Positions 56,816 through 64,000 of a stretch of 64,000 nt of DNA are shown here, in pieces. Within the stretch, counting starts at the first letter, position 1. Every line of letters starts with the position of its first letter. The DNA comes from Sinorhizobium sojae CCBAU 05684 (GTDB lineage: Bacteria > Pseudomonadota > Alphaproteobacteria > Rhizobiales > Rhizobiaceae): the NCBI RefSeq assembly GCF_002288525.1, contig NZ_CP023067.1, positions 1,612,001-1,676,000 of the forward strand. Reading direction: 5' to 3'. A program made the translations under genes and the position numbers. The notes beneath the pieces are model-generated. The model searched no databases. It saw nothing but the letters and a program-made list of their open reading frames with translations, and had not been told where the DNA came from.

Positions 56816-59800
56816 ATGGCGACGAAGAAGAGCAACGAGTCGATCGACGAGAAGGCCTTCCAGGCTCTGGAGGCGGCACTGAAGATCGACTTTGACGACC
56901 TGAAGTCGGCCTTGAACGACAAGACGTCCTTGGATGATCCGGAGGAACTGGTGTCGGAGCCTAGCAGGAAGTCGGCAGCATCCGAACAGGCCCGTCCTGC
57001 GAGGGCACAGCAGGAGGGCTTCAAGACGCCGCGCGAGGCGGAGCCGCCGCGCAGCCTCGCTCCTGAATCTGCGCCGAAGCAACCGCCGCTTTCTCCTGCC
57101 AATGACGACACGCGCAGGTCGCCCGCTGCCTTGCTTCGCGCTTTCGAGGGGCGCGCAAATCGCGCGGCGATCCGGGTTGCCGGCCTCATCTCCGCGGTTT
57201 GGGTCGTTGCCGGCCTGGGGGTCGGCCATCTTCTCTATGCACCGCAGATCTGGCAGATTCGCTCGCTCGGCGATCTGGCGGCCACACCGGGTGCAATCGG
57301 TCTCCTGCTTGGCATAGCCCTGCCGGTCATGCTGTTCTTCTCCTTCGCGGTCATGATTGCGCGCGCGCAGGAGCTGCGTAATGCGGCGCGGTCCATGGCC
57401 GAGGTCGCCCTGCGGCTCGCCGAGCCCGAAACCGCAGCTGCCGACCGCGTGATGACCGTCGGACAGGCGGTTCGGCGCGAAGTCTCGGCCATGAACGAAG
57501 GCATCGAGCGGACAATCGCCCGTGCGACGGAACTCGAAGCGCTCGTGCACTCCGAGGTCAATGCCTTGGAGCGTAGCTACAGCGAGAACGAGTTGCGCGT
57601 ACGCACGCTCGTCCAGGAGCTCGGACTGGAGCGCGAGGCGATCATCGGCCATTCCGAACGCATCCGCTCGGCAATTGCCGGCGCGCACAACAAGCTGAAG
57701 GACGATCTCGAACTCGCGAGCGAAGACATCGCATCGCGCATCGCAGTTTCCGGTGAAGCCTTCGCATCGCTCATCGACACGCGCGCAGCGGCACTCAGCG
57801 AGAAATCGGATCACGCGCTGCAGAGCCTCGATGCGATGCTGTCGAACCGTACCGACACGCTGCTCTCCGGCCTGAACAACGCCGGCGAGACGCTCAGCAG
57901 CGAATTCGACGCCCGTCTCGACGCGCTCAGCGACACGCTGACAAAGCGCGGCGAGCAATTGCTCAGCCAGTTCGAGACTCGTGCCTCAACGCTCGACGCC
58001 AACACGGAAAAGCTCAATGCGGCCCTCAATGAGCGCGCCCGCCAGCTGAACGAGACCCTGATCGCGCGCACGCGTGATCTCAATGAAAGTTTGAGCGTCG
58101 GTCAGCAGGCGATCGCCGGCGGCCTCGACGAGGTGCTGACGTCCCTCAATGCGGCCCTCGACGAAAAGGGCGCGAGCTTCCGCCAGAGCCTGAAATCGAG
58201 CGCCGACGATGCGATCATGGATCTCGACCTCAGGGGCGGCTTCTTCGAAGAAAAGCTGCAGACGACCGTCGGGCAGCTCGCCACCGCCTTCGACGAGCGT
58301 TTCCACGAGTTCGCGAGCGCCTTCGACAAGCGCGCGAGCATGCTCGACTCCAAGCTCATGGAAAGCCTGCACCGCATCAACGAAACCGTTTCGGGTGGAG
58401 CGGATACGATCGGCAGCACCCTTGACGGCAGCATCGAGAAGATCGGCTCTGCGCTTTCGGATCAGTCGCTGACCCTGGCGACGGCACTCGGCGCGACCCA
58501 GGATTTCATCGAGGAAACGATCGGTACCCGCACCACGGAGCTCAGCAATCTCATCGGCGACGCGCACAGCCGCATCGACGGCGTGCTTTCGGAAAAGACC
58601 GGCTCGCTCATGGCGGCGCTCAAGGATGCGCAAGAGCGCATCGAGGGCGGATTCGGCCAGCGCGCGGACGCGCTCGCCAATGCCCTGACGACCAGCGAAC
58701 AACGCCTCACCGAAGGGCTCGACTCGCGGACCTCCGCCTTCATCGACGGTCTGCAGTCGGCCCATGCGCGCATCGAACAGACGCTCACAGGATCCACCGA
58801 CGAGATCACCAGTGCGATCGCGGCAAGCCAGCATCGGCTCGATAATACGCTGTCCGAGCGCACGGCTGCGCTTTCGACCGCCCTCGCCACCGGCACCAGT
58901 ACGATTGAGGGTGCCGTCAACAATACGGCCGACCGGCTTGACCGCGTCCTCTCCGAGCGCGGCCAGGCGATCTCCGAAACGCTCACCAGCCAGACGACCG
59001 CCCTCGAGGGCGTGCTGACCGAGCGGAGCCAGGCAATCGCCGATACGCTCACTGGCCAGACGGCCACTCTTGACGGCGTCCTTTCCGAGCGCAGCCGGGC
59101 AATTACCGAGGCGCTCACCAGCCGGACGGCCGCTCTTGACGGGGTCCTTTCCGAACGCGGCCAGACCATTACCGAGACGCTGTCCAACCAAACGACGGCG
59201 CTCGACGGCGTGCTCTCAGAGCGCGCGGCGCAGATCAGTTCGACCATGTCGACGCGCGCCAACGAAATGGCGGACACGCTCAGCCGTCACGCCGAGGACG
59301 TTGCCGACAACCTGACCTTCCGGGCGATGGCAGTTGCCGAGACCATGACCGACCGGGTCGGCGAGATCGAAAACAAGCTTTCGCATCGCGTGTCGGAGGT
59401 CGCCGAAAACCTCGGGGGCCGCGTCAGCCAGATCGCCGACACTCTGACCGATACCAGTGCCCGCATCGCCGAGGACCTGAGCAGCCGCGTCGGCAAGATT
59501 TCCGATGCGCTGACAGGCACCAGCTCGGAGATTGCCGAGGCGCTCACCGCGCGTACCTCGGAAGCGACTGCATCGCTCGCCGGCAAGGCGGCGGAAATCG
59601 AGCAGACGCTCTCCGGAAAAGCCGAGCATCTGCGCGACACCCTGTCCGCGACCCATAACCAGATCCGCTCGACGCTCGACGACCGGATCAATGCGATCAA
59701 CCTGGCCGTGGGCCAGGGCCGAGAGCAGTTGGAAGAACTGCTGTCCGACCAGACCATGGCGGTGGCGACGACGCTCGCGACCAGTGCCTCCATGCTCGAG

Positions 59801-62800
59801 ATGACCCTGGAGGAGCGCCAGGCCGCTCTCGCCGGCGCCATCGACCGCAGCACCGAAGCGCTCGACGTCCGCATGCGCTCGACGACGGGCACCATTGCGG
59901 AACGCCTTGCGGAAACGGCGGATCAGATCAGCCTCGCGGCGGACTCGCTCACCCATCGTGTCGATATCTCGATCAACGGCATCAACAGCCGCCTCGACGA
60001 TACCGGCGCCCGTATCGAAACGAGCCTCGGGTCGCTCGAAGACCGGGTGCGCGACAGCGTCAATACCGTCACCACTATCGTCGATGACACCGGCGGCCGG
60101 ATCGAAACGACAATCGGTTCCCTTGAGGAGCGTATCCGCGGCAGTGTCGGTAGCGTCAACGCCGTCGTTGACGACACCGGCGCTCGCATCGAAACGAGCC
60201 TCGGCTCGCTCGAGGGACGGATTCGCGACAGCGTCGGAAGCGTCAACGCTATCGTCGACAATGCCGGTCAGCGTATTGCCGAGAGCCTTGGCGAACGGGC
60301 GGGCGAGATCGACCGGATCACCGAAACCGCCGCAACCCGCATCTCCTCCGCCCTCGAATCCGGCGCCGGCCGGATCGAGGAGCGCCTTGGCACGATGGAC
60401 CGCGCCCTCAACATTGGCCTTGAGAACGTCAACCGGACGCTCGAGGGCAAGGCGGCGGCGCTCGTCAGCAGCCTGCGCGGCGCCGTCGGCGATGCCACGC
60501 AGGAGATCGACGCAGAGGCTGCGCGCTCGGCCGAGATCCTGTCCAGGACGGGCTCGGAGTTCGCCAGCACCCTTGCCGCCCGAAACGCGGAATTCGCCGC
60601 ATCGCTCGAACAAGCCACCTCGGCCACGGCCGCCCGTCAGGCGGACCTCGCCCGCTCGGTTGCCGATGCCGCCGACACGGCAACGGCACGCCTGGCTTCG
60701 ACGCACAGCCAGATCGCCAACCACACCCAGAATATCCAGCAGAGCCTGACCGATGCAGAAAAGGCGCTCGAAGCGCGCAGCCAGTCGATCCGCGGCGCAC
60801 TCGATGAAAGCACCCGCGAGCTCAACTCGATGCTGGCTGGCCGCTCGCTCGAGCTCTCCCGCCTGATCGACGAGAAGGCGCGCCCGGTGATCGACCAATA
60901 CGCCGCCACGGGCAAGGAGGCCGCCGAGGCCATTGCCACGCTCACCCAGGAGAGCGCCGATCGCCTGCGTTCCGAGAGCGCGTCTCTCGTCAACGCCATC
61001 ACGGAGCGGACCAGCGAAACCCTGGAGGCCATCTCGCTGCGTGCCGACGAGACCGCACAGGCGATGAAGATGGTCGAAAACCGCCTGCAATCGACCGCGA
61101 TGGGGCTTATCGACCGACTCGCGGCGAACAATTCCGCGATTGCATCGGTCATCGAACAGGCCAGTAACAATCTCGGCGATATGGATCAGCGTCTGGAAGC
61201 AACCGCCGCCAAGGTCTCCGAATCCACCCGGCAGGCCTCCGACATGCTGTCCACCTCCACGCGCCTTATCGAAGGCAAGGTCGACAAGCTGTCCGACATT
61301 TCTTCCTCGACGCTCTCGCAGGTCGCCGGCATTGTTGGCCGCTTCGACGATCATTCGAAAGTGCTCGGCCAAGCCTCCGAGCTGTTGTCCGCCGCCCAGT
61401 CGAACCTCGTCACCACGCTCGAGGAGCGTCAGGACGCCCTGCGCACGCTCTCGGTCGGCCTCGTTCAGCGCTCGGAAGAAATCGAACGCACCATGCGCGC
61501 GTTGGAAGGCTTCGTCGACGGCGCATTCCAGCGGGCGGAAGAGCGGTCCGGACAGGTTGTGGGCAACCTTCGCAGCGGCATTCAGTCCTCCTTTGCCGAT
61601 GTCGGTCGATTGCTGTCGACCACCGAGCAGCGGGCGGCCGAGGCGGCGGAAGCCATGCGCAACACACTCGGACAGGCCGGCGATGAAGCGGCCGCTTCGG
61701 TGCAAGGCGTCTTCGCGCGCGCCGAGGAACGCTCGCGCGAGATTGCCGATACACTGCGCTCCGGCGTCGAAGGCTCCTTTGCCGACGTCAACAGGACACT
61801 ATCCCAGGTCGAGGGCCGCGCGCTCAGCGCCTCCGAAGCCCTGCGCCAGGCGATTGCCAAAGCGGGCGACGATGCCGGTCAGGCACTCGAAGGCGCCTTT
61901 GCCAGCGCGGAAGAGCGGGCGAAGGACGTCACCTCGCGGCTGCGCAACGGCGTCGGCGCTTCTGTCGCAGACATCGAGCGGATGCTCGCGGAAAGCGGCA
62001 AAAAGTCCGATGGCGTGGCAACGCAGTTGCGCGAGGCTGTCCGCCAGGCGATCGACGAGGCGATCAACCGCTTCAGCGGCGCCACCGACGATATTCGCCG
62101 TTCCGCCGGCGAGATCCGCAAGGAACTCGACATGACGCGCGAAGAGTTGAAGCGCGGCGCCTTCGACCTGCCGGAAGAGGCCAAGGAGAATGCCGCGCTC
62201 ATGCGGCGCGCCGTCGGCGAGCAGATCAAGGCGCTGCAGGAACTGTCGGACATCATCGGCAAGTCCTCGACGCAGCTCGAGGTCGCCCAGCCGAAAATGA
62301 CCGCCGCGCCCGCTCCTGCCCCCGCTCCCGCCCCGCAGCCGGCCGCACCCCAACAGGCAGCCATGTCCCAACAGGCAGCCGCGCCGCAACCACCCGTCGT
62401 GCAGCAGCCGGTCCCGGCCGGTGCGCTGCGCGGAAGCCTTGGGCTGGAACAGGCGACACGGCCGCTGCAGCCTGCCCGCTCGCCGGCTGTCGAGGAACGG
62501 GCCGAGGAAGGCGGCGGCTGGATGCGTGATCTGCTACGCGCCGCCTCCCGCGAGGAGGAGCCGCAGCCGGCACGGCCGCGCCCGGCCGAAAGTCAGCCGG
62601 TCGCACGCGCCGGTGATAATCGTAACCCCCGTCACGTGGTCGAATCGCTGAACTCGCTTTCGGTCGACATTGCGCGCGCGATCGACCACGACGCCTCGGT
62701 CGAGCTCTGGCGGCGCTACCAGCGCGGCGAGCGCGACGTCTTCACCCGGCGTCTCTACACGCTGAAGGGCCAGCAAACGTTCGACGAGATCAAGCGCAAA

Positions 62801-62977
62801 TACGACCGTGAACCCGAGTTCCGCACCGCGGTGGACCGCTACATCGCCGACTTCGAGAAGCTGCTGTCCGATGTGGCGCGCAACGACCCCGACAAGCGCA
62901 TCACGCAGACTTATCTGACGTCGGATACGGGCAAGGTCTACACCATGCTCGCCCACGCCGCTGGCCGGTTCAACTGA
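56816..62977 (+). CDS. rgsE: Growth-pole ring protein RgsE/GPR
   Basis: A 2,053-residue protein. A soluble, acidic N-terminus (1-115) precedes two membrane helices (about 120-140 and 158-182). From about 190 to 1,820 it is an almost unbroken alpha-helical, apolipoprotein-like region rich in Ala, Glu, Thr and Ser, with tandem repeats of 22, 29 and 62 residues. A Pro/Gln/Ala linker (about 1,825-1,880) leads to a conserved C-terminal domain (VESLNSLSVDIARAIDHDAS to the end). Size and order match A. tumefaciens GPR and S. meliloti RgsE, which form a ring at the growing pole and are needed for unipolar growth. The ATG at 56816 has GAGG upstream; a longer frame adds 35 unlikely residues. Confidence 0.88.
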   Translation: MATKKSNESIDEKAFQALEAALKIDFDDLKSALNDKTSLDDPEELVSEPSRKSAASEQARPARAQQEGFKTPREAEPPRSLAPESAPKQPPLSPANDDTRRSPAALLRAFEGRANRAAIRVAGLISAVWVVAGLGVGHLLYAPQIWQIRSLGDLAATPGAIGLLLGIALPVMLFFSFAVMIARAQELRNAARSMAEVALRLAEPETAAADRVMTVGQAVRREVSAMNEGIERTIARATELEALVHSEVNALERSYSENELRVRTLVQELGLEREAIIGHSERIRSAIAGAHNKLKDDLELASEDIASRIAVSGEAFASLIDTRAAALSEKSDHALQSLDAMLSNRTDTLLSGLNNAGETLSSEFDARLDALSDTLTKRGEQLLSQFETRASTLDANTEKLNAALNERARQLNETLIARTRDLNESLSVGQQAIAGGLDEVLTSLNAALDEKGASFRQSLKSSADDAIMDLDLRGGFFEEKLQTTVGQLATAFDERFHEFASAFDKRASMLDSKLMESLHRINETVSGGADTIGSTLDGSIEKIGSALSDQSLTLATALGATQDFIEETIGTRTTELSNLIGDAHSRIDGVLSEKTGSLMAALKDAQERIEGGFGQRADALANALTTSEQRLTEGLDSRTSAFIDGLQSAHARIEQTLTGSTDEITSAIAASQHRLDNTLSERTAALSTALATGTSTIEGAVNNTADRLDRVLSERGQAISETLTSQTTALEGVLTERSQAIADTLTGQTATLDGVLSERSRAITEALTSRTAALDGVLSERGQTITETLSNQTTALDGVLSERAAQISSTMSTRANEMADTLSRHAEDVADNLTFRAMAVAETMTDRVGEIENKLSHRVSEVAENLGGRVSQIADTLTDTSARIAEDLSSRVGKISDALTGTSSEIAEALTARTSEATASLAGKAAEIEQTLSGKAEHLRDTLSATHNQIRSTLDDRINAINLAVGQGREQLEELLSDQTMAVATTLATSASMLEMTLEERQAALAGAIDRSTEALDVRMRSTTGTIAERLAETADQISLAADSLTHRVDISINGINSRLDDTGARIETSLGSLEDRVRDSVNTVTTIVDDTGGRIETTIGSLEERIRGSVGSVNAVVDDTGARIETSLGSLEGRIRDSVGSVNAIVDNAGQRIAESLGERAGEIDRITETAATRISSALESGAGRIEERLGTMDRALNIGLENVNRTLEGKAAALVSSLRGAVGDATQEIDAEAARSAEILSRTGSEFASTLAARNAEFAASLEQATSATAARQADLARSVADAADTATARLASTHSQIANHTQNIQQSLTDAEKALEARSQSIRGALDESTRELNSMLAGRSLELSRLIDEKARPVIDQYAATGKEAAEAIATLTQESADRLRSESASLVNAITERTSETLEAISLRADETAQAMKMVENRLQSTAMGLIDRLAANNSAIASVIEQASNNLGDMDQRLEATAAKVSESTRQASDMLSTSTRLIEGKVDKLSDISSSTLSQVAGIVGRFDDHSKVLGQASELLSAAQSNLVTTLEERQDALRTLSVGLVQRSEEIERTMRALEGFVDGAFQRAEERSGQVVGNLRSGIQSSFADVGRLLSTTEQRAAEAAEAMRNTLGQAGDEAAASVQGVFARAEERSREIADTLRSGVEGSFADVNRTLSQVEGRALSASEALRQAIAKAGDDAGQALEGAFASAEERAKDVTSRLRNGVGASVADIERMLAESGKKSDGVATQLREAVRQAIDEAINRFSGATDDIRRSAGEIRKELDMTREELKRGAFDLPEEAKENAALMRRAVGEQIKALQELSDIIGKSSTQLEVAQPKMTAAPAPAPAPAPQPAAPQQAAMSQQAAAPQPPVVQQPVPAGALRGSLGLEQATRPLQPARSPAVEERAEEGGGWMRDLLRAASREEEPQPARPRPAESQPVARAGDNRNPRHVVESLNSLSVDIARAIDHDASVELWRRYQRGERDVFTRRLYTLKGQQTFDEIKRKYDREPEFRTAVDRYIADFEKLLSDVARNDPDKRITQTYLTSDTGKVYTMLAHAAGRFN
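58951..59222 (+). repeat. Four tandem 66-bp repeats inside rgsE
   Basis: Each unit encodes 22 residues of the form SERxQAIxxTLTxQTxALxG followed by VL. Four consecutive units are clear and degenerate ones flank them. Confidence 0.8.
59996..60256 (+). repeat. Three tandem 87-bp repeats inside rgsE
   Basis: Each unit encodes 29 residues starting DDTGxRIETxxGSLExRxR and continuing DSVxxVxxIV. The units start at 59996, 60083 and 60170; a degenerate fourth (DNAGQRIAESLG) follows. Confidence 0.82.
61526..61990 (+). repeat. Two and a half 186-bp repeats inside rgsE
   Basis: 62-residue units start at 61526, 61712 and 61898 with FxxAEERxxxxxxxLRxGxx followed by SFADV. The third unit is cut after about 30 residues. 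Confidence 0.82.
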
Positions 62978-63308
62978 CGCCAAACGTCTGGATCGGACGC
63001 CAAGGACAACGGCCTCGCCGCAAGGTGGGGCCGTTCTTCCTTTTTCGGCTATGCGCTCGGTGTGAGATGGAGTTGCGTCTGCCTTGCGCGTCTGAAAAGA
63101 CGCGCAAGGCAGTAATGCATGTCGCCCAAAAGTGTGCGGCGATTCTTGGGTCATACGCCGTGACAAGGGCCCAAAGCGCGTCGCGTCGTTTTGCAGCCAC
63201 GCATATGCTGTAATGGCGGGCCGTTCGCGGTAGTCTGCTTGCCATGGCGTCGTGACGCCACGCCGCTGTGGCGCCGCGCGTTTTCGGACAAGCGCACGGG
63301 AGGTCGAA
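62978..63308. other. Intergenic region with a mosaic repeat
   Basis: A 331-base gap after rgsE. GGCCTCGCC...GGGGCCGTTC at about 63010-63036 could be a weak terminator. Repeat copy 13 occupies 63077-63160. No gene is seen. Confidence 0.4.
63077..63160. repeat. Mosaic intergenic repeat, copy 13
   Basis: GCCTTGCGCGTCTGAAAAGA with CGCGCAAGGC forms a perfect hairpin, followed by ATGCATGTCGCCCAAAAGTG and GTGCGGCGATTCTTGGG, the module also present in copy 11. Confidence 0.72.
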
Positions 63309-63731
63309 ATGAGACCGCGACTGAAAGTCCTGACCCTGGCGGTGGATGACCTTGAGAGGTCCCTCGCCTTTTACCGCGACGGAATGGGCCTGCCGACGAA
63401 GGGGGTCATCGGACAGGAATTCGAAGACGGAGCCGTCGTCTTCATCCATATGAATGACGACCTCATATTGGCGCTCTACCCTGCGCCATCACTCGCAAAG
63501 GATGCGAGGATAGGCGCAACGCAGCAGCGGCTCGGCGCCGTATCACTCGGGCATGTCGTCAATTCGCAGGAGGAGGTCGATGCGGTCATGAAGCAGGCCG
63601 CAGACGCCGGCGCGGTTATCACGGATCCGGCATGCCAACGCTTCTGGGGCGGCTATTCGGGCTATTTCCATGACCCGGATGGCCACCTTTGGGAGATTGC
63701 ATGGAACCCGCAATGGACGGTTCCCGATTGA
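63309..63731 (+). CDS. VOC (glyoxalase/bleomycin-resistance fold) protein
   Basis: A 140-residue protein with two beta-alpha-beta-beta-beta modules: LKVLTLAVDDLERSLAFYRD with GMGLPTK at the start, and SGYFHDPDGHLWEIAWNPQW at the end, where H and E are at usual metal-ligand positions. The first module lacks the expected N-terminal histidine (a valine or leucine is there), so metal binding is unsure. The substrate is unknown. GGGAGG precedes the ATG at 63309; a start 57 bases upstream is less likely. Confidence 0.85.
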   Translation: MRPRLKVLTLAVDDLERSLAFYRDGMGLPTKGVIGQEFEDGAVVFIHMNDDLILALYPAPSLAKDARIGATQQRLGAVSLGHVVNSQEEVDAVMKQAADAGAVITDPACQRFWGGYSGYFHDPDGHLWEIAWNPQWTVPD

Positions 63732-63752
63732 AGCGCGCGAACGCGCCTGGGC

Positions 63753-63858
63753 TACCGCGTCGTCCCGAAAATCGGATCCGATTTCCGGAAAGCTCGACGC
63801 GCAGATTGAAAAAGCTACAGCGACCTTCGCGCGTCTGAGAAGACGCACGGCGCTGTCA
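63753..63858. repeat. Mosaic intergenic repeat, copy 14
   Basis: CCGCGTCGTCCCGAAAATCG followed by GATCCGATTTCCGGAAAGCT, then GACGCGCAGATTGAAAAAGC and GCGACCTTCGCGCGTCTGAG with AAGACGCACGGCGCTGT. Both modules are present, in the same order as in copies 2 and 6. Confidence 0.75.
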
Positions 63859-63915
63859 CGAACGACCAGCAGGGTCGCCCACCATCCCGTTTGGGCTTCG
63901 CTTGGGCGCACCTGC

Positions 63916-63946
63916 AAAAAAAGCCCCGGAGAATCTCTCTGGGGCC
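63916..63946 (-). terminator. Terminator of a gene entering from the right
   Basis: On the minus strand GCCCC and GGGGC close a stem continued by GAGA/TCTC, followed by seven T residues. It lies 37 bases beyond the stop codon of the partial frame at 63983. Confidence 0.75.
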
Positions 63947-63982
63947 CTGTCGCTCGATCGTCCGGTTGTCCCGGTTTTCCGA

Positions 63983-64000
63983 TCAGTGGTCCTTGTTGGC
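63983..64000 (-). CDS. C-terminal end of a gene running off the right edge (partial)
   Basis: The minus strand reads ANKDH and then TGA, with no stop before the edge. Only six codons are visible, so nothing can be said of the product. The well-formed terminator just downstream is the main support. Confidence 0.35.
   Translation of the reverse strand, partial: ANKDH

Noticed and set aside
59216..61705. An 829-codon minus-strand frame inside rgsE
   Set aside because: It mirrors the repeat-rich rgsE sequence, starts without a ribosome-binding site and shows no recognisable domain.

Overview
The window is a gene-dense, high-GC stretch of chromosome from an alphaproteobacterium of the Rhizobiaceae. 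It is most probably a Sinorhizobium/Ensifer close to S. meliloti, S. medicae or S. fredii. The reasons are an RgsE/GPR-type growth-pole protein of about 2,050 residues, a CckA hybrid kinase, an alphaproteobacterial GTTC-N7-GTTC SOS box beside recA, a single-cysteine DksA, and at least fourteen copies or fragments of a rhizobial mosaic intergenic repeat. No tRNA, rRNA, CRISPR array, prophage or intact insertion sequence was found.

Layout, left to right. 0.4-3.0 kb: two tandem paralogous MFS transporters. 3.4-10.98 kb, all minus strand: an inositol-phosphatase family protein, ttcA, glutaminase, rpsD, a HerA-like ATPase, murI and a TrmJ-type tRNA methyltransferase. 11.2-12.4 kb: icd. 12.5-12.9 kb: two scrambled pieces of a dead short-chain dehydrogenase gene. 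13-20 kb: a sugar-acid locus, with an idonate-type dehydrogenase, a gluconate 5-dehydrogenase-type SDR and an enolase-superfamily dehydratase on the minus strand, divergent from a GntR regulator and a DctPQM TRAP transporter. 20.5-23.2 kb: a HAD phosphatase and a SulP transporter. 23.3-27.3 kb: alaS and recA. 27.5-29.5 kb: pseudouridine kinase and pseudouridine-phosphate glycosidase.

29.7-32.8 kb: a four-gene redox-looking operon (metallo-beta-lactamase fold protein, MoaF-like protein, DsbA family protein, NAD(P)-binding protein) divergent from an HxlR regulator, with paired 12-bp direct repeats in the divergent region. 33.6-41.7 kb: a UspA protein, a BCCT carrier, two divergent GlxA/AraC regulators and a quaternary-amine ABC transporter; together they look like a locus for betaine- or carnitine-like solutes. 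42.5-47.0 kb: cckA, a FliO-domain protein and dksA. 47.4-51.3 kb: SixA-type phosphatase, YcjX and YcjF homologues, and a small secreted protein. 51.4-53.8 kb: an alpha/beta hydrolase and folK-folB-folP. 54-56.3 kb: a DUF922 secreted protease-like protein, a candidate small RNA, a 2Fe-2S ferredoxin and a lone Hpt protein. 56.8-63.0 kb: rgsE. 63.3 kb: a VOC-family protein. A minus-strand gene appears to run off the right edge.

Most of the window is ordinary core chromosome. The parts least explained by known annotation are the HxlR-divergent operon with its repeats, the transcript at about 55.0-55.28 kb with an anti-Shine-Dalgarno loop and strong terminator, the nested internal repeats of RgsE with a CtrA-like site upstream, the modular intergenic repeats, and the rearranged SDR remnant.
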